A stretch of DNA of 64,000 nucleotides from Capitella teleta (taxonomy: Eukaryota > Annelida > Polychaeta > Capitellidae), in contig KB310021.1 in NCBI GenBank assembly GCA_000328365.1, forward strand, positions 17,503 through 81,502, read 5' to 3'. The notes under the pieces are model-generated. The model was not told the origin of the DNA, did no database searches, and worked only from the letters and a program-made list of their open reading frames with translations. Below, one piece after another: positions 21,772-33,620 of the stretch. A program made the translations under genes and the position numbers. The first letter of the stretch is position 1. Each line of letters begins with the position of its first letter.

Positions 21772-23197
21772 TCAGATGAGCTCCACTGTGCCTCCAGCGC
21801 CTTCCAGCAACTTCTGCAACTCCTCCGCTTCCACTTTCGATAAATCTGATTTGACGTCCGTGGGAACGGATTCTACAAATTTCTTGGCCTGTGGGGAAGG
21901 GAGGGGGGGTGAGAGCATGATGATTAAATGCGACTGCACGCGATTTGCAGGCCTCAGTAGAACCAACGGCCAAACAAAGGTCAAATGATGAAATGAGCTT
22001 AAGTTCAAAGGTCAAAGGGCATTTAGATGACCGCACAGAGTGAAATGTCACTCAGCTTAATTAGCGCTCAGCATGAGTACTAGCGCCAGTTGCTATAAAG
22101 GTCAGAGATAACTTATGACCCAAATTTGTTTCACTGACAAATTTGTTTCATAAATTTGTTTCACTGACAAATTTGTTTCACTTATAAATTTGTTTCACTG
22201 ACAAATTTGTTTCACTGACAAATTTGTTTCACTTATAAATTTGTTTCACTGACAAATTTGTTTCACTGACAAATTTGTTTCACTTATAAATTTGTTTCAC
22301 TTATAAATTTGTTTCACTTATAAATTTGCCTGAAACCTCACAATGTCGTAAGAAGCTTCTTCCCTGAACTGGTGTTAATCTGGTTTGGATGAGGAGAGCG
22401 GACTGACCTGCACGAGGTTCATGCCCTCAATCAGTCCCTTGATCTGCTTGATCAAAGCCACTTTCTTTGCCGTGTCGAACTTTGTCAGTCGGACTTTGTA
22501 GGCCATCTTCTCCACTGGTTTTTCTTCGACAGCTTCCTGAATTTCAGAAATCACATGACATCAAATCTTGAAATCGGTTTTATATCAGAGCGAGATAATT
22601 ACTGTAAACCAGGTCTTAATAGCAAGGCTCTATTCTTAGTAATTTAGTCTCCACGGCAACCAAGCAAGGGTTACACACAGTAACGGAATGACCCCAAATC
22701 ACAAGGATACCTATGTTGCCCTAGCATTGAATTTCAAGAACTGAATGTGGGGCTGACTGACCTCCTGAGAAGCACCGGCCCCTGCGGCATTAGGAACGGC
22801 GCTCATTGACATAACGGGGGCATCGGCGATGTTCAGAGTTTTCTGCAAGAAACAAGAGTAATATCCAAACGGAGTCAAAAGAAGTGGCGAAGCAAACCTT
22901 GAGGAGTGCATTAAGGTCAGCAACTTCTATTAACGTCAGCTGACTGATGTCCTCTACGATCTTGTGGATTTTGGGCGGATACGTTTTATCTGCACCTTCA
23001 ACATGGGGAGGGGCAATGGCTGCATCTGCACTGCACAAACGCACAAACGACGCAGGGACCACACGAGACGTCTGTACGCGTGCTGATGAGGACAATCTGA
23101 AAGCAACACTCTTTTGTTGTAACTCTTTCTTGGGTCCAGGATTTGAGAGTAACCCATGTCGTTTGTTATATTTTCTATCTCTGATATGCGCAGACAA
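21772..23197 (-). CDS. MRPL12: Mitochondrial large-subunit ribosomal protein bL12m, 4 exons
   Basis: Exons on the minus strand: 23197-22898, 22842-22762, 22536-22408, 21888-21772; 208 aa if the start is right (human 198). bL12m forms the flexible stalk of the mitochondrial ribosome and also binds mitochondrial RNA polymerase. The N-terminus is Arg/Ser-rich and acidic-poor, as a mitochondrial presequence should be. The L7/L12 dimerisation domain follows (TYPPKIHKIVEDISQLTLIE), then an Ala/Gly hinge, then the C-terminal domain with KKVALIKQIKGLIEGMNLVQ and AKKFVESVP, ending GGTVELI. All junctions are phase 0. The start (MSAHIRDRKY) is the only in-frame ATG in this exon but is uncertain: an acceptor-like TTGCTTTCAG at about 23100 leaves room for an upstream first exon. 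Confidence 0.9.
22121..22329. repeat. AAATTTGTTTCACT minisatellite in an MRPL12 intron
   Basis: About eleven copies of an 18-19 bp unit, alternating between a form with CACTGAC and one with CACTTAT after AAATTTGTTT, fill part of the intron 21889-22407. The array is bounded on the right by TTTGCCTGAAAC, and the same ordered motifs in single-copy form occur at 34217-34290, so it is an internally expanded copy of an interspersed repeat. Confidence 0.9.
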
Positions 23198-23464
23198 TTA
23201 TAAGGTGTCCCTCTTTCTCAAAGATCCACGAAATACAAGCGCAGTATGACGACAAGGGAAACATCAAAAGTTTGTTTTCTTCTATTTTCATATAAAGGCT
23301 TATTGATTAAAATAAATACATTGATTGATTGATATACTGCATCGTTGCACCTCTGTGTGCAGCTTCTATCATTCTATGTGATTCACAATAACTAATCCCT
23401 GTTATAGAACCCCTTAACTTGACACAAAATCTCTGATTAAACGAGCCATGATCACAGGGGGTAC

Positions 23465-24585
23465 ATCAGCTTTGAAAGCACAGGGGGTCTTACCAGTGAG
23501 CGAGCAGATATGGACAAAACTCAATGCAGTGAATGCTTTTTGTCTATATATATAATATGACGGAAAGTCACTGATTCCCGTCAATCTTAGGACGCTTGCC
23601 TCGAAAGCAATCTTCTCTTCAAAAGAGGGAGCCGAAACTTTGGATCTGGCAAGATCACCAATAAATGAAACGATTGACACCAATAATCTCGTACGGCAAC
23701 GCCTAATTACTAATTAATTGGCCAAAAATCCAATCAGTTGCAAAACGACTAGCAACGGGTACGATGTATCCATTTTGTCGGACCGCAGCAAATTTTCAGA
23801 ATGGAGCTACAAAAGTGTAGAGCTCAGGATACATTCTTAATTGAACAGATTGGCTTTAGAGTGAAACATCCTGTCTGTAATTGTCTCTCAAACAATAAAA
23901 GCTATCCTGAAAGTCAAATTGAGCATGAAATAGGCTAGAAAAAGGAGTTAGAATTGAAAGACACATTGCATTTAAGTAAGTTTACTTGACGGGAATTAGC
24001 AGACGACACATACAGCGCCCTCTGGTGTATATGCTTAGAAGCGTATTATATACCTCACAACATGTTGTGTTATCTATCTAATAACTTTAGAATTTATAAC
24101 CAGTATTACGAACTATAAAATTATCTGAATACTGTTATATGCATCAAATAATTTATAGAATCATACTGCTGGACTGATCTCTATGAGTGAATGCTTTGAT
24201 TAATTTCAATTGCATTTCTCAGCTGGACTATTATTGATCAATCCCTGAGCGGCTTGTTAAGGTGAAGGTCGAATGCTGCAGCCATCGTACCCATTGCTAG
24301 TCGTTTTGGAAATGGAAGCATTTTTGTGCAATTAATGAGTAATTAGTCACTGCCGTGCGAAGTTTTTGGTGTCTATAGGTTCATTTATTCATAATCTTGC
24401 CAGATCCGAAGCCTCAGCTCTCTCCCGCGAGGGGAATGTAGCTTCCGAGGCTTTGTTATTGTTATTCTGAGAAATCAGTGACTTCCCTTTATATTATTAT
24501 ATACTGTCTAGAAGGCTGCATAGGCATTCCATGTATCCAGTGCCCACTGGTAAGACTCCCTGTGTTTGAAAGGAGCAACCACTTA
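23465..24585. repeat. Imperfect inverted repeat, two ~300-bp arms around a ~515-bp spacer
   Basis: The arm 23465-23766 matches the reverse complement of 24283-24585 in patches along its length. Matching landmarks, read outward to inward, are CAGGGGGTCTTACCAGTG / CAGGGAGTCTTACCAGTG, GAAAGTCACTGATT / GGAAGTCACTGATT, GATCTGGCAAGAT (same in both), and AAAACGACTAGCAAYGGGTA at the inner edge. Divergence is high between landmarks. It may be an old foldback transposon or an inverted duplication of the region upstream of MRPL12. Confidence 0.7.
24013..24027 (-). promoter_or_regulatory. CTCF-like motif
   Basis: On the minus strand the sequence reads CACCAGAGGGCGCTG, which fits the CTCF core consensus. 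It lies in the spacer between the arms of the large inverted repeat. The same string also occurs in invertebrate transposon ends, so binding is unproven. Confidence 0.35.
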
Positions 24586-25519
24586 TGCAATGGCAGTCTT
24601 TTGTCTTGACTCTCAAGTTACTCTGTGTGTTGCAATAAACTCATAATAATATAGGCTGTGTATCTATACATCAAAATCGTAGGGATTTCCCATGAATATT
24701 GCATAGTGACGGCCGCTTTATCAAGAATGCAGTTTGTGCTCCATTGGTGATAAAGGATACTGCTCGCAATAATTACTTGCCAATTGTATCAGTGAATAGC
24801 AAAATGTGACATCTCTTGAACTTGATCTAAATAAAGTGACACTGCCATAAAAAGGTTCAATAGTCACATGTGATAAGTCACAAAGTTTTCACACACACAC
24901 TATTTTTCCAATATATAAACGCCTAATTTTCACACAGCGAATTCTTGCTGTAACTTGGAACGCGATTGTGTAAGTTATTGAATACTTATAATTCGGAGCA
25001 CTTATTAATCCCATATTATCGCCCGGCCAATGCCACCCCATTCGATTATCACAATCCTTTAAAAGTAGGCATACCTGCTCAATCGCTGCGAGAATTTAAT
25101 CAGATATGTTAATTTGCTTGATGTTGACTGCATTGTGGTAATATATTTAAATGATTCAATGAAGGTAAATTTCTTATTTAACGTGATAGAAAAGGTCGAT
25201 GAGCTGAAGACATCCGACTGAAACGATTTTTGAGTTGTTGAAGAGGGATTTCAAGGACTGCGGATTTCTGATGTTGTAGATTAAAATAGATATTCATGCG
25301 CAGACAATACACTAAAGAAATTATATAGACTTTAAATATATCAGATTAGACCAATTTGGGTAAATTTATATAATTACAATGGTCTTATAAAATTCCCTCA
25401 AACACCATTATTAAACGGATGAAAATCAACGCCACGAGAACCATTTGAATGTAAGTTTGTAAGTCTACAACGAACAATGTGCTTTTAATTGCAATTTTCA
25501 CAATTCAGCAATTAATTAC
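24586..25519. other. AT-rich intergenic sequence
   Basis: I see no coding exon, RNA gene or clear repeat here, only AT-rich sequence with short homopolymers and a small (CA)n near 24891. Confidence 0.5.
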
Positions 25520-25534
25520 ATTGCCATGCGCACT

Positions 25535-25867
25535 CGTGATGCGTGCTGCGTGATGGGGTTTTACGGCTCCACCCAAACCAATCGGATGATACGGGCGCCA
25601 GAACAGAAGGCCCGGGACCGGGGTCTCCCCCTACTCTTATCGATAAATCCCAAGGGTTCTTTATCCTGCATACCACCATAGACAGTAGTACACAGCGCCC
25701 GGCCTTGTTACACAGTTGGGCAGCACTGCAGAGTCATCGAAGAATTACAATTATAACAATCATAATTCACAATCATAACGCCCGTGGCCTGATCGGGTCT
25801 CGAACCCGGGACCTCGACCCCCACGGTCAGCATCGAATTGTAGTCAGTCGGTTAAACCAATTGAGCT
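25535..25867 (-). mobile_element. tRNA-derived SINE with flanking target-site duplications
   Basis: Read on the minus strand, the element starts with a tRNA-like head. The A box is TAGCTCAATTGG (25857-25868) and the B box is GGTTCGAGACCC (25795-25806), spaced as in a tRNA gene for RNA polymerase III. A 15-bp direct repeat, ATTGCCATGCGYACT, flanks it at 25520-25534 and 25868-25882 with one mismatch. The body after the head is about 250 bp and has an AT-rich linker near 25742-25778; no poly-A tail is seen. The open frame on the plus strand here is chance. From 25883 to 26384 I see only AT-rich intergenic DNA. Confidence 0.8.
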
Positions 25868-27106
25868 ATTGCCATGCGTACTAGTATTATGGTGCTAGAA
25901 TATTAAGTGGGCCAAAAGTAAACTACTCCATGTTGAAAACAAAACTTTTAAATATGCACAAATTTACCAATTATTCCACAAAATAACTACCTGGAATGAG
26001 TGGTATATGGATTGACTAAATGATTCTGTGCCCATTTATGCAAAGGTATAAAATAAAAGTCAATTTTGAATGAGGGAGGAACATTTAAATGTGAGTGGTG
26101 TGTGCTTATGTAGAGATTTTCTGTGAGCAGAATTAGATGAGCCCCTAAACAAGCATTATGTTTGTAGGCCTACTGTGCAATCAACACGGCATAACAAAAT
26201 AACAGATTGAGAGTGATGCCATATTTATCCATTCCAATGATGCTTATCCATGGTCCCGTTTGCCACCAAAATTGAATTATCACTGAATGTTGGGTGCACT
26301 CTTTTGATTGAGTTACAAACTTAATTAATTAACTTAAATTAGCATATTGTATCAATGTTGACAGAATTATAATATAAATGATAGTGTAGCTCTTCCAAAT
26401 ACAGAAACAATGCATTTACTACTATATCTTTTATTGTAACACACACACCGCTTAAATACACTACAGCATTTGATGAACTCAAATGAACATGTTGAAATGA
26501 AATGACAAATGTTGAGCTGCTCGGATCCGCCACAGGAGATCTCCCTTCACGCGTAGTGGACTGGGGGCTTGACCTGACGTCCACTGTGTGTCACTACAAT
26601 CGGCTTTAACCAATCCACACTAACGATCTGTTGTCTCCCTTGCATTTCTAACGTAAATGTTTTTCTGCCACACTCCAATTAGTCCAATACCTTGAACAGA
26701 CAATTGTAGAGGCATTGCAGAGGTCCGAGATGCAAGGCTACCCGTACCAGCACATGTGTTGCAGTTCATAAGTTGTGAAGCACGTAGCTGCGAGTGACTC
26801 CATGATGCTTAGCTGTCCTGGAAACCTTCTTTGAGTCCGCGTTTACCATCGTATCTATCATGGTTTGACCTGGGTAGGGCAACTTGTGGCGAAATATTAA
26901 GACAGCGGGTGAGGCGTCAAGGTCCTCTTTTGGGGCAATGCGCTGCCCAAAAAGCACCCAGGGAAGTTGGTCCATCCAGGCTGGGGTACTCAGACGAGCC
27001 CCGAGTGATGCCTTTATAGAACAATGAAAACGCTCAACCATACCGCCAGCCTGAGGATGATAAGAGGTAGTATGATGTAATTTCACCCCTAACGTATCTG
27101 CAAGGT

Positions 27107-30100
27107 GTCCTGGGTATGACGTTAAACGGCACCCATCCCAGTGGTAGAGCCAGTCGGAACATCTCTGTCTGTGCTCTGGAAGCCTTGGAGAGGCCCCTTT
27201 GTTGCCACTGCTCCCAGCTCTGCTTGGACCCAGAGTGGAGCTGCTTACCATGGATGCCAGCTATGGCCTAATAGCATCATGGGGAGGCTTGCCTCTACAG
27301 CCCTGTTTGGCTACAAGCCTAGGAGCAGGTAACTCTGACATAAACTCCCGGTCGTCATTTTTGGGGCTTGTCTACCCAGCATGCGAAAACTGAACTTCGG
27401 CAGAGAGGGCGGATGAACTCAACTCGAGTCAACGGCCTCAAAAGCGAGACCAGTAAAGTTTCGTGGAACATTTCAAGAGCAAGGTCAAACACAGAAGAAA
27501 CCTTGGTCAACCACTGCGCCCTGTTTCTCACCCAGCCGTCTTGGCCACGCCTTGCCACTGGATATCGTTGGAACCCAAGAAGAGAGAGTGAGGTTGACGA
27601 CCATGCGCAACTCTTTCTCACTCTAAACAAACTCACGAGCAAGTCATCTTCATCTCTCCCCCCCCCCTTCTCATCCCTCACCTCTCACCACAAGCCCTGC
27701 GGCGACGGGCGAGCAGCGAAGCAGCAGGTGTGGACCACTGGCAGCTGTAGCATGCGGACCTGCACGTAGGCGACTCAAGCCTAATGGTCACTTTTTGTTG
27801 TAAGAGGCAGCAACAGAACTCGGCGTCTGTTTAAGTGACCAAGCAACCCTCTTCAGGACAACATTGCTTGCCTCCAAGCATGGGGACGGGGCTAGAAAAG
27901 GTGCCCTAAAAAGTGTCTGCCTCATCCTAACCTAGCCAGCACACCGCCACTGGTGGGCACTCATCTTTGCGGTAGAAACCAAAAGAAGAAACCCAGACTG
28001 ACCCCCCTGACGATCGGATCATGGAACATTAGAACACTCATGGACAATGCTAAAGCCAACAGACCTGAGAGAAGGTCGGCACTCATTGCCAAGGAACTTG
28101 CCAGATATAAGGTAGACATTGTGGCTCTTAGCGAGACCAGACTGGCAGACGAAGGTCACCTCTCTGAAGTGGGAGCTGGTTATACATTCTACTGGCGTGG
28201 ACGCCCCCCTGAAGACCAGCGCGAGTCGGGTGTCGGCTATGCCATTCGCAGAGACATTGCCAAGAAACTCGTTTGCCTACCTCAAGGAGTGAACTACCGG
28301 ATCATGACACTGCGCATTCCTGTCTCTGGCAAGAAATGCGCAACCATCATAAGCGCATACGCACCCACTATGACCAACCCCAATGACATCAAGGAGAAGT
28401 TTTTTGAAGACCTCCACACCACTGTCACATCTATACCAAAGACCAAGAAAATCTTGTTGTTGGGTGAATTCAATGCCCGTGTAGGCACTGACTACACTAC
28501 ATGGGCCCCAATCATCGGTAGAAAAGGTGTTGGCAAGTGCAACAGTAATGGCGAACTTCTTCAATTCTGCTCTGAACACCAGCTCCTCATCACCAACACT
28601 GTCTTCAGACTTCCCCACAGAAATAGAACCACATGGATGCACCCTCGCTCACACCACTGGCATCTGATAGACTATGTGATTACCCGGCAACAAGATAGGC
28701 AGGATGTTTGCGTCACAAAATCGATGAGTGGTGCTAACTGCTGGACCGATCATTGCCTGGTGCTTACAAAGTTAAAGCTCCGTTTCAATCCCAAGCACCG
28801 GCCGCAAGGCAAGAAAACCACGAAGCGCCTCAACGTGAACAAACTGACGAACTCATCCATCAGCCAAGAGCTAAAAAGTAAACTTGAGCAGCAGGCTGAA
28901 CAGATACATTTTACAAGCGATATTGAGAGCAGCTGGGCATCCTTCCAGAAGACTGTTTATGAGTCATCACTCAAGACCCTGGGTAACAATCGACGCAAAC
29001 AACAAGATTGGTTTGACGATCATGACGAGGAAATCTCACAGCTACTAGAAGTAAAGAACCGTCGCCACAAGGCCTTTCTCAGCAACAACACTGCATCCAA
29101 CAAGGCAGCCTTCAACAGCACACAACGCACTGTGCAAGTAAAGCTTCAAGAAATGCAGGACAGTTGGCTGCGACAGAAAGCTGAGGAGATTCAGAAATAT
29201 GCAGACACGCATGACATGAAGTGTTTCTACGATGCTATCAAAGAAGTCTATGGTCCTCAGTCCTCTGCCTCCTCTCCCGTCTACAATGCAGACGAAACTA
29301 GTCTCCTCACTGAAAAGTCCCAAATCCTCCATTGCTGTGCATAGCACTTTGAAGCAGTGCTCAATAGGCCGTCACAAATTAATAATGACGCCATCAACAG
29401 ACTCCCGCAGGTTTCCACCAACCAGGACCTTGATCAAACCCCAACTATGGCAGAGGTCGATTTAGCCATAAAGCAAATGTCAAAGAGCAAGGCACCTGGA
29501 ACCGACAGAATCCCTGCTGAAATTTACAAGCATGCTGGTCCAAACCTCCGCGCCAAACTCCTTGACCTCTTCCTGATTTTGTGGCAACAAGGCAGCGTTC
29601 CCCAGAGCTTCAAAGATGCCTCTGTCATACCCCTCCACAAGCAGAAAGGAAACCGTCACTTATGTGATAACCAAAGAGGCATATCACTCCTGTGCATAGC
29701 GGGAAAGCTCCTGGCTCTCCTCTTGAATCGTCTGAATACCCACCTTGAACAAGGGCTCCTCCCGAAGTCACAATGCAGCTTCAGGAAGGCTCAAGGCACC
29801 ACTGATATGGGGTTCGCCGCTCGCCAGCTCCAGGAGAAGTGCCAAGAACATCATACTGCCCTCTACACTACGTTTGTCGATCTTACAAAGGCCTTTGACA
29901 CAGTAAGCCGTGAAGGTTTGTGGAGAATCATGGCAAAATTTGGCTGTCCAGAGCAGTTCACTCAACTTGTGCGGCAATTGCATGATGGTATGATGGCCCA
30001 TGTGACAGACAATGGAAAAAAATCTGACCAGTTTCCCGTAACTAACGGTGTGGAACAGGGCTGCGTTCTGGCGCCCACACTGTTCAGCCTCATGTTCTCT

Positions 30101-31232
30101 GCAATGATGACTGATGCCTTCCGTCACGAAAAACCAGGCCTTGACATACGCTACAGGACAGATGGTGGTCTTTTCAACTTGCGACGTCTCAAAGCCAAAA
30201 CGAAGACTCATGTTGGCAGGGTCTGTGAGCTGCTCTTTGCAGACGATTGTGCTCTCAACGCGACCAACACCACCGACATGCAGAGGAGCGTGAACTTGTT
30301 CTCTGCCGCCTGCGATAACTTTGGATTGATGATCAGCATAAAGAAAACAGAGGTGATGCACCAACCGGCCCCAGGACAGCCCAACCAGGATCCCTGCGTC
30401 ACTTTAAATGGTCAGCAACTCTCCTCTGTGGACCGCTTCACCTACCTTAAAAGCACGCTGTCATGTAGCCTCAACATTGACGATTGCAGGATAGCCAAAG
30501 TAAGCGCCGCATTCGGTAGGCTCCGCTCCACTGTTTGGGACCGACCAGAAATCCAACTGTCCACTAAACTACTCATGTACCGAGCTGTGGTTCTAACCAC
30601 ACTCGTCTACTCTGCTGAATCATGGACAACCTACCAACACCATGAAAGGAAATTTAATCATTTTCACGTTAATAGTCTTTTAAAAATCTTCCACATCCGC
30701 TGGCAGGACAAAGTGCCAGACACAGAGGTGCTCGAGAAGGCCAAGCTCCCAAGTATTCCTACAGTCCTTAAAAAACTCGACTGCAATGGGCTGGTCATGT
30801 CTCCATAATGGACGACAGCTGCCTCCCCAAACAGATCCTCTTTGGGGAACTAGCAGAGGGCGCACGCTCTCACGGAGGCCAGAAGAAGCAGTTCAAAGAT
30901 AATCTAAAAGCGGCCATGAAAGAATTACACATTGATCCAGCTCACTGGGAATCCCAAACCGCAGACCAAGCTGCCTGGTGCACAACCCTCCACAAAAGGG
31001 AGAGGATCGCAACAGCAAAAACCAAACAAAGACTGATTAAGCAGAGGCTCAACGAACCTAGCGTCAGTGTGTTGCCTTTATCACTGACCTCCTCTCACTG
31101 CAACAGAAACTTTCAGGCAAGAATAGGCCTCTTCAGTCATCTCCAAACTCACCCCTCATCACCAACCCCATCACACTCATAAAATGGATCATGGATGAAG
31201 ATGGTCTTCTTCTATACAGAAGGACGAACACC
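27107..31232 (+). mobile_element. Near full-length LINE (APE-type non-LTR retrotransposon)
   Basis: The element is 4.1 kb long and sits inside the integrase region of the Gypsy fossil. It is bounded by a perfect 11-bp target-site duplication, ATCTGCAAGGT, at 27096-27106 and 31233-31243, which fixes both ends. It has a roughly 850-bp 5' UTR, a polyprotein region, and a short 3' UTR without a poly-A tail. The intact duplication means insertion after the Gypsy element and probably not very long ago. The clade was not resolved; the C-terminal CxxH zinc-finger remnant and the ISLLCIAGKLLALLLNRL segment recall a family widespread in aquatic animals and their parasites. Confidence 0.9.
27953..31182 (+). 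pseudogene. LINE polyprotein: AP endonuclease and reverse transcriptase
   Basis: The N-terminal part (about 28000-28790) is an APE-type endonuclease with SWNIRTLMDN, LSETRL, LGEFNARVGTD (usual GDFN now GEFN) and WTDHCLV motifs. The reverse transcriptase follows from about 29450 with KAPGTDRIPAEIYKH, the FVDLTKAFDTVSREGLW box, GVEQGCVLAPTLFSLMFSAM and the catalytic LFADDCAL. Two lesions are visible: a TAG at 29342-29344, in a position where relatives have Glu, and a one-base frameshift near 30770. The remaining C-terminal part (ending in a degraded zinc finger, NRNFQARIGLFSHLQTH) is therefore in another frame. The catalytic Glu/Asp change in the endonuclease would also impair it. No clear ATG opens the frame; in-frame sequence runs upstream of 27953 without one. 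Confidence 0.88.
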
Positions 31233-31689
31233 ATCTGCAAGGTACCTCCATATGTTTGACGTAAACTGTGCGCCTCTGTTGCTGGTCATTTCCACTGGAA
31301 CACTGTAGAGTGCCACCCAGCCCTGGAGAAATGCGTCAGCACACTCCTGTGCTGTGATCTCCTTTAAGGGCAGTGCTTCTGGCCATCTTGAATGCCGATC
31401 AATAACTGTAAGAAGGTACGTGCAGCCCTTAGAAGGAGAAAGTGGGCCTACTATCCACGTGGACATGAGCGTAGGGCACATCTGGAATCTTCATATGATC
31501 GACTGGTGCTTGACATCCGACAGGTGGTGCCATTTCATCAGAACATTATTGCAAGGAATATGCTCGTGGGAGAGTGGGATCTCATCTCTCGAATATAACT
31601 TTCTCACATTCACGTTGTTGTTACCATCCAGATCACTGACCACTAGATCCCTCACTAGCTAGCATTGCACTTGCATTATTGCACTTGGA

Positions 31690-33620
31690 ATTGCCATGCA
31701 TTATGCGCAGGTTGAGGTGAACTTCAGAGGCACAGACATGCAATTGATTCAGGAGAGATTGGGAAACGAATGAGGCGCTGCTGCACCGTAGTTTTGATGG
31801 CTGGGCCACTCGACCTCGAGCTCACTTCTATAGCTCTGTTGATTTCGTCAGCGTCAGCAGCCACTGTCATGTTGACTTGCGTTATTGGCTGTGCAGAAAC
31901 AGAGTCATTGCGTTTGCTCTGTGGATCGTTGAATCGACCAAGTGCCTTGTTGCGGATGCCCTTGGGGTCATGAAGTGAAATCGGGTGCTGCTTCTTGCAT
32001 TCTTGGCACGAACGTCTCCGTCGGCATGTGCGTGAAACGTGGCCTGGTGCAAGGCAACCAAAACAGAGTTTATGAGTGATGACCAACTCCTAACGCTCGA
32101 GAAGCAATTTGGACATCTAATCTTCACATGCTTCTAGATCATGATTATCTTTGCACAAAGGGCAGAAACGAGCGTTGTTCACACCGCATTGGAAACATTC
32201 CCCCCCGATTTGGAAGTTTCTGGATTAGCCTTACCAGAGTTGGAAGGACCCATGATCCCATGTGCTGATTTCCCAAAGACCGGATCGTTTGCTGTCAAAA
32301 AAGCTGAGCTGACAAGAGTGAGAAGATCATCAAAATTAGGGACCCAACACTCGCGGCTTTTGTTTTTGAATGCAATATCTCGCCATTTGTTTTGGATATA
32401 AGATGGTAATTTTGACAATATAGTTTGCATTGAGTTGGGGTGATTAAGCATATCCCTCACTGAGCGTGCGGGCTGCAATGCGGGCGTCAAATGCTGCGAT
32501 GAACTGCCGGTACATTGTGACATCATCGCCGAACTTGTTGATCTCGGGGTGTGGCAGAGAGATTGCCTCGAGTAAACGATTCAGATCGGCAGGTGGCGGG
32601 AAATGAGGCATGGCAGGTACCTAGGTGTGAGCACCGGTTGAATCCATGTTGCCGGATGTTGCCGCAGAGGTGGTGGGTGCTAATGATGTTGGGGGCGGAG
32701 AGGGCCATGAGGTTATTGCTGGCGTGGGGGGCTGCAGCATTAGTGAAGACGAAGATGCTACAGCTGACTTGATGTTATGGGTGGGGTTGACGCTGCTCAC
32801 AGCACTTGATGTTGACGGCGTGGCTGCTAGCGGCTGCTCAACGGCGGCAGACTCGGTGTCGATGTCGTCACGTGACTGAGCGCTGTTGGCCATGAATTTC
32901 GATTGTGCTTCAATTGCGTCAATATTCTTCCGTATTCTTCCATACTGCCACGTGCCTTGCGGAGGCGGGTGTCGAAGTTGGTCAATTCACGGGTGGGCAG
33001 CTTGTCAGATTCCATGACGGCCTTTGTGTACGCCTCGTGGGCGTCGTACGCCGCATCGGCTGCCTGCTCGATGATGATGAGCGGTCAGTTTCCTGGTGTC
33101 TTGCGAGGACAGCACCTTGTATGCCTCGTTGCTGTGCCTTGTCAGCATCTTGTAAGCGCTCGTCTGTGCTTGCTTGAGGTTAACGAGGCGTTGGTTCCTT
33201 TCACCTTCGTCGTCCATGTCTGGCGGTGCAATGAGGGCGTGTTGGCAGCAGCAGTTAAGTGATACAAACTATTAGAGCGCTCAAGCACCCTAGGATATGA
33301 AGACCAAACGCGTGTATAGATGATGCAATCTTTAATGCCACACGGTTTGTACTACAAAGATAAAGCAAATACAGGAAAATGAGCAGAATCCAAAGAAATC
33401 GTTCACTTAATCAATCAGTCCTGGAGCGCTGCGTGCTGCAGGAACTTCTCACCGTGACCGTGGCAGCACGCAGCGCTCCAGGCAGACGCGGGCCTTTTTG
33501 AGGGTTGGAATCTAGCTTATTACAACGACAGGCCGTCGCCTTGAGGTCGCTCATGTTCAATGACCCACGACTGTCTCCGATGTTCACTGACCCATGACGC
33601 ACGACTCACATGAATTAAAG
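31690..33620 (-). mobile_element. Fossil BEL/Pao retrotransposon fragment (5' LTR-like region and gag)
   Basis: Read on the minus strand, an LTR or leader-like stretch (about 33250-33610) with a strong hairpin and a polyadenylation-type ATTAAA is followed by gag sequence (about 31720-33230). The gag part shows BEL/Pao hallmarks: a coiled N-terminal region, a segment about scoring lengths of SKLPSYIQNKW type, and a CCHC zinc knuckle (CFGCLAPGHVSRTC) near 32050. No pol is present. It is a truncated and decayed copy with several breaks, lying within the Gypsy shell. Confidence 0.75.
33420..33482. repeat. Perfect 20-bp inverted repeat with 23-nt loop
   Basis: The arms 33420-33439 (CCTGGAGCGCTGCGTGCTGC) and 33463-33482 are exact reverse complements and very GC-rich against an AT-rich surrounding. 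It lies in the LTR or leader region of the BEL/Pao fossil. Confidence 0.95.

Noticed and set aside
25543-25884. Plus-strand open frame of 113 codons
   Set aside because: It lies entirely within the tRNA-derived SINE, antisense to the tRNA head.
27368-27769. Plus-strand open frame of 133 codons before the LINE polyprotein
   Set aside because: Falls in the LINE 5' UTR and resembles no ORF1 with an RNA-binding or zinc-knuckle domain; kept only as a remote ORF1 possibility.
32551-33262. Several plus-strand open frames
   Set aside because: They are antisense shadows of the BEL/Pao gag fossil.
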